DNA of 64,000 nt from NCBI GenBank assembly GCA_002633005.1, contig NMRA01000020.1, positions 826,803 to 890,802 of the forward strand, read 5' to 3'. The notes under the pieces are model-generated. The model did no database searches. It worked only from the letters and a program-made list of their open reading frames with translations, and was not told the origin of the DNA. The stretch comes from Phoronis australis (Eukaryota > Phoronida > Phoronidae). Positions 40,101-49,100 of this stretch are shown one piece after another. Each line of letters starts with the position of its first letter. Position 1 is the first letter of the stretch. The position numbers were made by a program, and so were the translations under genes.

Positions 40101-43100
40101 GCACACAGTTGTGCATCAAGGGAGTCCTTCAGACACATTATAGACCTTTTGTATTTGAGACAGGCAAGGTCAGGGAATGTAGTTCTTTGTGAATACCTTG
40201 CTTTTATTCAAGACATACAACTGACGCATTTGGCCTGTGTAACTGAACACAGATTAACAAAGGGTAAAAAGTCCAGACTGAGAAAATTTTTTATTACTCT
40301 AAATAGGAAACCCAGAAGGTGAGGTTGGTCACATTAACTGACAGTATTGTGTAAAAACTGAGCAGATTTTCAAGAGTATTGCTGTGATAAAACTTTAATA
40401 TTTAGTTAAAGGCTGGCTGTTCTGATTCTTGTTTCACTTCCATTCTCCAGATATGTGATAATTGCATTTCGTGTTACTAGGCAACAAGGGTGGAGTAGGA
40501 ATATCACTCTACTTCAGTGGTACCTCATTTTGCTTCGTCAACTGTCATCTCACATCGGGCAGTGAAAAGAACACCAGGTAACTTTGGAAACATTTTAAAA
40601 TCTTTTTACAAACACTAACAGCTTGGGCATAATGATTAAGTCAAAGGGGCTAATTTTTCTTGTTATTATTAAAAGCCTTAAGTTTATGGTGTTAAAATGC
40701 TTTTAACTGTCTTCTCAAGTGCTCTTCCAAAGCACTTTCATCATGTTCTATCCTTTTTTTGATTTGAAATTGGTTACCAAAGGTTGCCTACGGGAATCCC
40801 CTGATGGTTGTACTGCCTTGGTGGCAGAAACTAACACACCATGACTAACAGCTTAAAATGGCTGCTGTCTAAAGCAATAACATCTTGCCAGTTTTTCTCA
40901 AGTTTAGAAATTACTGAGACCAATTTTTCAACAATAAGCGACCTAAATCAAAAATTGGTTTTTAACACTAAGTATTGGTTTGTTGTCCTGACCTTTGACC
41001 TAGTAGTTCCCAGTGTGCCTTATCAGCCAATTATACTGCATCCCACTAATTCACATTTATTTTGAAGCTGGGCCTGAAAGAATGTGGATCAAAAAGGTTG
41101 TTATGATGCAATCTAGCTTAAAGGGAATTCCCAAGTGCCATGATTGTAGAATTCCATTGTATAGATCTGGGAACTGTTTTACCAAAGTCTGGTCAATGCC
41201 AAGACAGGTGTATCTTTGATTTTTATTGGCTAGCAAATCAGTTTGTAATTGTGGGCTTCCTTGATCACGTTTACTTTGAATCAGTAGCAATTTTTCGCTC
41301 TTACAAACAATGCAGCATTGCCGTCACACAGAAATGTGCGATCTTTCATAACATGGGCCTGTGGTATTTATGCTGAACTGTTCTCTTTCATATTCTGGTT
41401 CTATTTTTTGTCCGAGTGCAGTTTTTGAAGAAAAATTTAGAGGTTTTTAAGAACATTTGGTGTTCTAATAATATGATAACATTACTATAAAATTTTACTT
41501 ATTTCAGACAAAAAATAGTAATCGTGCCCACAGTTTTTCAAAATATTGTGTGGAGGTAACTTTTGTTCACAAATTGAACATGGAAAAGCTTTAAATCTGG
41601 TGCTGAATATCTTAAGAAAAAGGCCAAGAAAATAAAATTTCCCTAGTCTGCCATATCATGTCCTAAGGTGGTGGTAGTTATTGTGTATACTGCTTCACAT
41701 GTCTTCGCTTTCTGTTGACCTCTAGGAGAAACAACAACTATCACTCCATCCTCAGCAGTCTATCATCATCTATAGGCCGTAAGCCTCTCTCCAGCTTTGC
41801 TGATCTAATGGGTCAGTTCCATCACATCTTCTGGTTTGGTGACCTTAACTACAGGGTTGAAGCAGAATGCCAGGTGATTCTCTATGAAAACAATTAATTC
41901 TCAATAGGTTGTTTGAAGCACTTGAAAGTGCTAAAATTCTGCAATAAAAATTGATGACTCTGTGAAACAGATGTTTCATGAAAAGTAAATAACTCCAGGA
42001 TTATTGAAATAAATTACTTGATAATTATAATTGTACATTTGAGTTAGTGTCAGTTATTTTTCCACCATAAAAGAAGTGTCCGCATTGTACTCATGGGTAA
42101 TTTACCAGACAAGTGTATTCTACATTTTTCAGCCATAGACATTATCTTACTGGCTTTAAAACTGCATTGGTATTGAGCATGTATTTCAGTCGTAAAAATG
42201 AGTGGAAAGAAAATAAAATTTTAGGCATTTCTTGAGTGAGTTACGTAAAAGCTTGGGCTGAAAAATCTAGTAAATAACATAATGGTTGCACTTATAAGAC
42301 GGTCTTATAGAAGTACCTGTGTATGAATTCATGTGGTTTGCATAATATGGTTTCCCCATATGTTACTGGTTAATGGAAGTATGAATAACCAAGAATGAAA
42401 AATGCACGTTCGTGATTTGACATTGCGCTTGGAAAAAGTGTAAAGTGTGGAATTTCAGAGCAGAAAATGACATTTAGAAAAAGGGTATTAAGGAATTGCG
42501 TTGAACCAACTTCAGTACGAAGTACCTGGGTGCCTACAGCCTCAGCCTGGATCAGAAATCACCAAAGTTTCTACAAACCCATCATCATATGGTGGGGACA
42601 ACTTTTGATATGTTGACCTCATTAATAAGTGAATTGTGTTTTTAGTCATGCTTGTTTAGTTGAAGATGATTTTTACTTTAATATTTTGAATGTATCATGT
42701 AACCGTAATAATTGCAATTCAAACTTTCAAAAAGTATTGGAAATCCAACTATTTCTCACTTGCAAAAAGATATTTTTATTGGGAATGTTATGTAGATTAT
42801 GTGAAGGCATTTCAATGTAGTAGCACTCTCTAGATTGTTGACAAATTCTATAACGTCTGCTTAATTGTGGATTCTGCCAAATGTTTCTTGTCCACAGTGT
42901 TGCCTCAGTAACAGTTCAGTGTGTCTCCACATTGTAGTCTGTACTAACAAAGTGAGGTTATAAAACATGTTAAGCATCAGATAAAAAAGTTTTTGTTTAC
43001 TTTAATTTGTAAAATATCCTTTTGCATCCGAGGGTAGCTCTAACATGAATTTCCTGCCTGGATAACCAGTCTGTTATCATATTACACTTTCATAGGATAT

Positions 43101-46100
43101 CCTCAAGAAGGTAACTGACAAGCAGTATGAGCCACTGCTACAGGTTGATCAACTGGCCAAGTCTATTGCTGCCCAGGAGGCATTTTTAGGATTCCGTAAG
43201 TACTGACTAGTCATGACATTGTTGTATTTTGTGTTGCCTTAATTCCTGTTTGACTACTTGAATGTCTTAGGTGAAATACATGTATCACTGATTAAGGATT
43301 TAGAATATCCATGAATTTCCTCTTTTCAAACAATGCATTAGATTATGGACGTTACTTCTTTTTTGACGATTTTCATTTTCATGGTTTGCTAATACTTTCC
43401 AATGCTGGTACAGGCAAAAATATTCAACTCCAATGTTCATTCACTTACTGAAGAGTGTTTCTAAATCTCATGGCAACGTTTAGCTTTGAATTACACTCGG
43501 CCAACCGTTGAACCATCCTTGCCACCAGCATGGTTGTTACTCAAACAGACAAATGTGTTGCACACACTGCACAGCTAAAATGACACCAGACTTAAGTCAG
43601 TGATGCCTGAGAACCAGTCATTGAGGATGCTTGCTGTATCACGAAGTGATCACTTTGCTGTTGAAGAATAAGTTTGATGTAATGCTGTGGTGAAATATTA
43701 ACAGTAACTGTAAAGGGGAAGCAACAAAAGTGACTGTAGTATCTGAAAGCTTCCTTGTAAGCAAATTTATGAGCTGTTGGAGAATTTTGACATCAATAAA
43801 TATCCTATCAACCTGAATTATTATAATTTGAAAACTACTCAAACCAAATGTGACTTTACGCCCAAGTAAATGGTGAAGAGAGGTACATGTAGTTGTGGAA
43901 GAATGTCTGATCATCTTTGTGGTTGGTGGTTCTGTTGTCTGTTGTCAAATGAACTCAATAACTGGTCAACAGGCTTTTCTGGGTTTCTGTTGTCCAGTCA
44001 TGTTCTGAAGTACTGTATGGCTCTCCTCTCTTCACTCTTTTTGATGTGTCTGTCTGCAACTACCAGAATCTAGTTTATCTTACCTGAAATGAAAAATGTT
44101 TAAAACTCAAACATGCCAGAGAGTCACCAGTCATGTGAACAGAAAAGATCATATTGCAGTTCTGTTGTTGTTTCATCTAGTTGCCGCCTGACTGCGGCAT
44201 GTTTCGTCAATTAAAACCGCATAACATAGCAACTGAAATGACGTTGATAGAGGGTTTTTAATTTCTGTGTATTAAGTAATTAGTTGTTTTTGTGTTCTTG
44301 CTTGTAGAGGAGGAGAAAATTATGTTCCCGCCTAGTTACAGGTATACACGGGGTAGTGACACCTACGACTGGAGGAAGGTCAAAAAGACATGTGTGAGTG
44401 AATTGCAGTGTAGATGTGACAGCGTATGCTATGTAGGTCCATTCATTTAATGTACTTTCGGGGGGAAATGTTTAGATAGCCTGTGACCATTGACATGTTT
44501 TTTCAAATCTGTAGGACTGGCGTTGACTTGTTTTCGGTGATTGTGGGTATACTAAATAATGAATGTGTAATTGGGAATAATTTTTGGCAGATATTTGCTG
44601 AGGCTTACATTATGCTGTGCGGGAATGTGGCATTTTTTAGTCATAATGTCAGCTCAAAGCCTATTAGGAAACACTTTGTTATTGAGCAATTGACTCTGCG
44701 ATATCACCAGTTTGGTATTATCTTGGATAAACATTTTGGTAGGCCTATCTGCTAAACCTACACGGTTTTCTGAATTATGACATCTTGGAGACATAGAGAA
44801 TCCTTCATGAGTCTCAGGTTTTTGACATGGGCAAAACCTCTTGGAAATCTCATCAAAATCCCTTGGCAAGCCTCGGGTTTTTGACAAAATTTCCTAAAGG
44901 TTTTGCCCATGTCATAAATCTGAGGCAAGTGTACATTACGTAGGATTTGTTTTCTCACATGAACAGTAAAAACGATGATCTTTTTGACGAAAAACTTGAC
45001 GTGTCTAAAACTTTCAACCACATGACTCAACTTTTTTGTAAAAACACGCTTGCGCAATGTAAAATATTGCAGTTACTTTATTTTGTTATTGTTTTATTTT
45101 AAGCTTAACAATTGTAAATTACATTCAGCTTTCGTAGCAAATATTCAAGTTAGAAAATGGTAAATAGTCTTTGAAGTTGTAATAAATAACAGCCAGAAAG
45201 GCGTGTGAGCACTGAATTGACATTGAGACGACACAGCTAAACAGTCTCACTGCGTTTCTTGAGTTGGGGCTCGTCTCCATTTGAATGAACGTTGATATGG
45301 AATTCGCCACCGAAGATGAGTCTGTTTAAGAAGTTGTTTGCATGTCCTTCCGACTAGGAGTACGTACAGTTGCTATACCGGATTTGTCAATCATAACCTT
45401 GCCACCTTCTCAGAAATATGGCATTGTTTGGTTGGCATGCATTTGATTGTTTTAGTGTTTTGCAGACAATAAAATGTAAGGTATATGGATTTCTACTTTG
45501 CACTACTTTGTGATTCGCCCATGTAATATCCATTCGTACTCGGTGTTATTAACCAGTCGTGTCGTAACACATTCCAGGTCATGTGAGAAAAATGCCTTTG
45601 TTATTAGGAAACACTAATCCTTCAGCAGGTATCTTATGGAGCTTGTCTGAGAGCTGTTGCCAAAGATGTGTTAACATTTGAGCAGCTATGATATCAGATC
45701 CTATTGTCTCATTTCATTTACACCAGTCACATTCGTATCAATATTTATGCACCCACATTATTTATATGTGCGTGCATTTTGCCGTCATCTCTGTCTGGGC
45801 GTTTGGCATCCGCAGCTGTATCTTCTAAACCCTTTTTTTAAATAATTGCAGGCCGCGAATGTGGTCCCATTTCACTGATCACCTGGAGCCATTTTTGTGC
45901 TTTATTAAATAATAAGTAAAACCGAGCTGAGGAGCTAGAAACCTGACTCAAGGGTCGAGTAGTGTGCCCCAGTGGAACTCGAACCCCTTACGCGATCATT
46001 TGTTTCTATGAAGCCGACGGCAAATTTCGGTCTGGTCCGACTACCGGTGTGCCCTCTAGTACCAATTTTATTTTTCTATGTTTACCTCAGTCTGTATCTT

Positions 46101-49100
46101 CAAAGGTCCTCAACGGATTTCCTTGAAATTTGGAATAGGCATCAATTAGTGAGATGATGCTATTGCCCCATTTTCAGACAGATTTTTGGTATTTTGCACC
46201 ACCTAGAAGCCATGTTTACTGTTTTTTGCGCACTTCTGCTCCATCAGCCAAATCACTCATAGGATGATTGTGAAAAGTGGCATATATTATGTTCTTAGTG
46301 CGAAGAGGATGGTTGACAGTGATTTTCCACCAACTTCGACTGCCGTGGTGCCTCCTAGTGGCAGTTTTGTTTTTTTGTGTCTAGTGCTGTATGTGCTAAA
46401 CTCATTGCAGGATCTTTATTGAATTTAGCAAGTTAGTGTATTTATATGAAGTTGACAACAGACGACAAGGAGTTTCAGAAGGATCCAACGAAGGCTATGC
46501 CCCCTAGTAGCTATCATTTTTTCGGTTTCCCTCAGTTTCTCTGAAGTTCCTTGACGGGTTTTTATGAAATTTCAATTGGTAAATAGCTTTCAGTTTAGAA
46601 ACGATGATATGTTGTCGTTTCGGATGGATTTGACATATGTTGTGTCGTCTAATGGCCACTTTTGTAATACAAAAATAAACACCCGTAGAAGCACACCATT
46701 TGCGGTGCATTCGTGGGCACATTTCAACACTCTGCATTGCTCTTGTCCATCATGGTGTGATAGAGTACTATGATGTTAGGTCTTATCGTATTCTATTTAC
46801 ACAGATTCGTATCAATGTTCCATCATGGTGTGACAGAGTACTATGGTGTTCCTTCCCTCATACCTACATTGCCAACACGTCCTATGGCACAGCTGACAGT
46901 ATTAAGACCAGTGACCACCGACCTTTGTTCGCGACTTTTGACATTGGCATCATGACTCAGTCACAAGGCATGGTATCACCGTTGAAAAATGATGTCAAAA
47001 TTATATTTGACCGAGTTGAAGCTGAGGTGAGTACTCTCCGTTTTGTGATTCAACTAACTTCAGCTGATATACTATTTCTTCATCGTAATTATTTTTTTCA
47101 CTGTGATTGTGTTCTTAATTAAAATAATGCTTTTTGTATAGTTTGTGACCATTCAAAAATTGCATATTGGTCTCGACTGGTGAAACGGCACCAATGCTCT
47201 CGACAACAGTGATCTTTCAAGTTTTGAATATTACATGACATTTATTTCTAGCAATATGATTTTCAAATCCTGTTTGTTTTTTATCAATAATAAGTTTCTC
47301 AGACACATAGTTTGCTATGTGAGATATTTAATAAACCCATCATTTGAATCAAGTTTGCCTCAGACCTTAGTCATTTTGAAGCCATTTGCCGTGCCTGACT
47401 GGTGCAATCATTAAGCAGCAGTATATCATGTTGATGAATGCGTGCCACTAGTCTTTGGCTAATACAGCGTCGTAACTAAAGGGAAACCGGAATGCATCAA
47501 TTGTTGTCACAGCCAGGACAGACATGTTTGACATCCAATTCAATCGATTAATCAAAGTTGTTGTCTGTTCATGATGTCAAGTCGTTCAATCCCACTAGAA
47601 TGCCTATAGTCCACATTGTTGGTGAGCAGTCGCATTAGTCAATCGTGTATGTGACTAAGATGTTTGACTCTAACCCTATATCTTTAAGCCTTTTTGGCCT
47701 TGGTCCTATACATGTGAGCCTATGTTTCAGATCAAAACAACAAGTAAGCTCAAGTTCCGACTAGAGTTCCACTCATCCTGTCTTGAGAGTCCTGTACAGA
47801 GCAAGGTGAATAAAGCATTCACAAACAAGACTCTGCGCACTGATGCCTACATCTGTCCTGAATGGACGGCTGACATGATTGACAACATGGCTCCCATAGT
47901 AATGCACCCAGATTACGTCGAAGAGCAGCACCTGTTGATTGCGGTGAAGGCTATAGATAGTGATGAATCATATGGCGAGTGTGTGCTCGCTCTCAAGTCT
48001 AGGACGAGCATTGCCGCGCAACCATTCAGCTGTTGTCTCATGCACAATGGAGAGTTGACTGGCAAATTACGGGGCATGATGCATGTGTCATCTGAAGTTG
48101 GCACCAAGGGATTAAAATGCAAACGCAAGAGCTATGAGCTGATCACCATGGATACTAACCCACACTGCTACGCTAATGTTAGCATTTATGATGACGTCGC
48201 TGTTATGGTGCGACCATCTGAGGACGGCGCCTCGTTTCGTCTGCCAAAAGTGAACCAAAAAACCAAAAGTATGCAAGTGCCCATGTCCTATGCAGGTGTT
48301 CCCCCGGTTCCTCCAAGATCGACGAGCTTTGCCGGTGACTTGCGACGACCTGTCCCTCACCTTCCCGTCTCTTCAGATGAGGCACACAATACAACAACCC
48401 CTGCTGATCATGCTGTGTCTGGAGAGATCTGCTCTGAAGCAATATCAGAAGATCGTTACATTTACAGCGAGGTCGCTGGCAATGAGATGGAGGTTGGCAT
48501 GGGGGAAGATTCTGAATATCAGGAGTGTGTCGCATGGGTTGATACCCAAGCAATGGGTGACCTTGAACCTGCTCCTTGTGATGAACCCAATTTGACCTCA
48601 CCCACTCAAGGTCACAACCCGCCCAGAAGACCCAGGATGGGCCAATCAGCTCTCAAAGCAGCACCAGCTTCAAACGCTTCACTTATGACCCACTTCCCTG
48701 GACCTTCAATGGAAAGCCAAAGTTCCAGTTTGATTCTGGAGGCTAATGAAGGTAACTTAGGTGCCATGACAGAAAGGGAACATTACTCAGCCCATCCCCC
48801 TCCAATACCAGAGAAGACAAAGCCATCAGTACCAATACCAGCCATTCCTGAGGTAATTCTTTGTAATTCACAACTCAGAAAATTAGTTTTAAATTAGTAA
48901 ATACGCAGAATACGGTAATTTCTCCAATAATGTCCTCTTTCCATATTCAGAAGCTGATAACATTACTGCAAATAAGGTTATGACACCCTGACCATACAAA
49001 TCATGCTAGTAACAGACTAAAATTTTCATACTTTTTATTTTTGTGGTGAAATATAATTGTACAAAATATCAGTTGTTGGCCACATTGTGTGCTAATTAAG

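Larger units (their letters stand above)
45699..46778 (+). pseudogene. Partial duplicate of SHIP exon 17 start, split by an R1 insertion
   Basis: 45699–45742 resembles the acceptor and first bases of exon 17, ending ATTCGTATCAAT. Then R1 occupies 45743–46746. The copy resumes at 46747–46778 with CCATCATGGTGTGATAGAGT and ends just before the true acceptor region. Removing R1 gives about 75 bp matching 46779–46852 with several substitutions and a 4-base insert after the acceptor. It lacks the rest of the exon and a donor, so it cannot be used. Confidence 0.75.
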
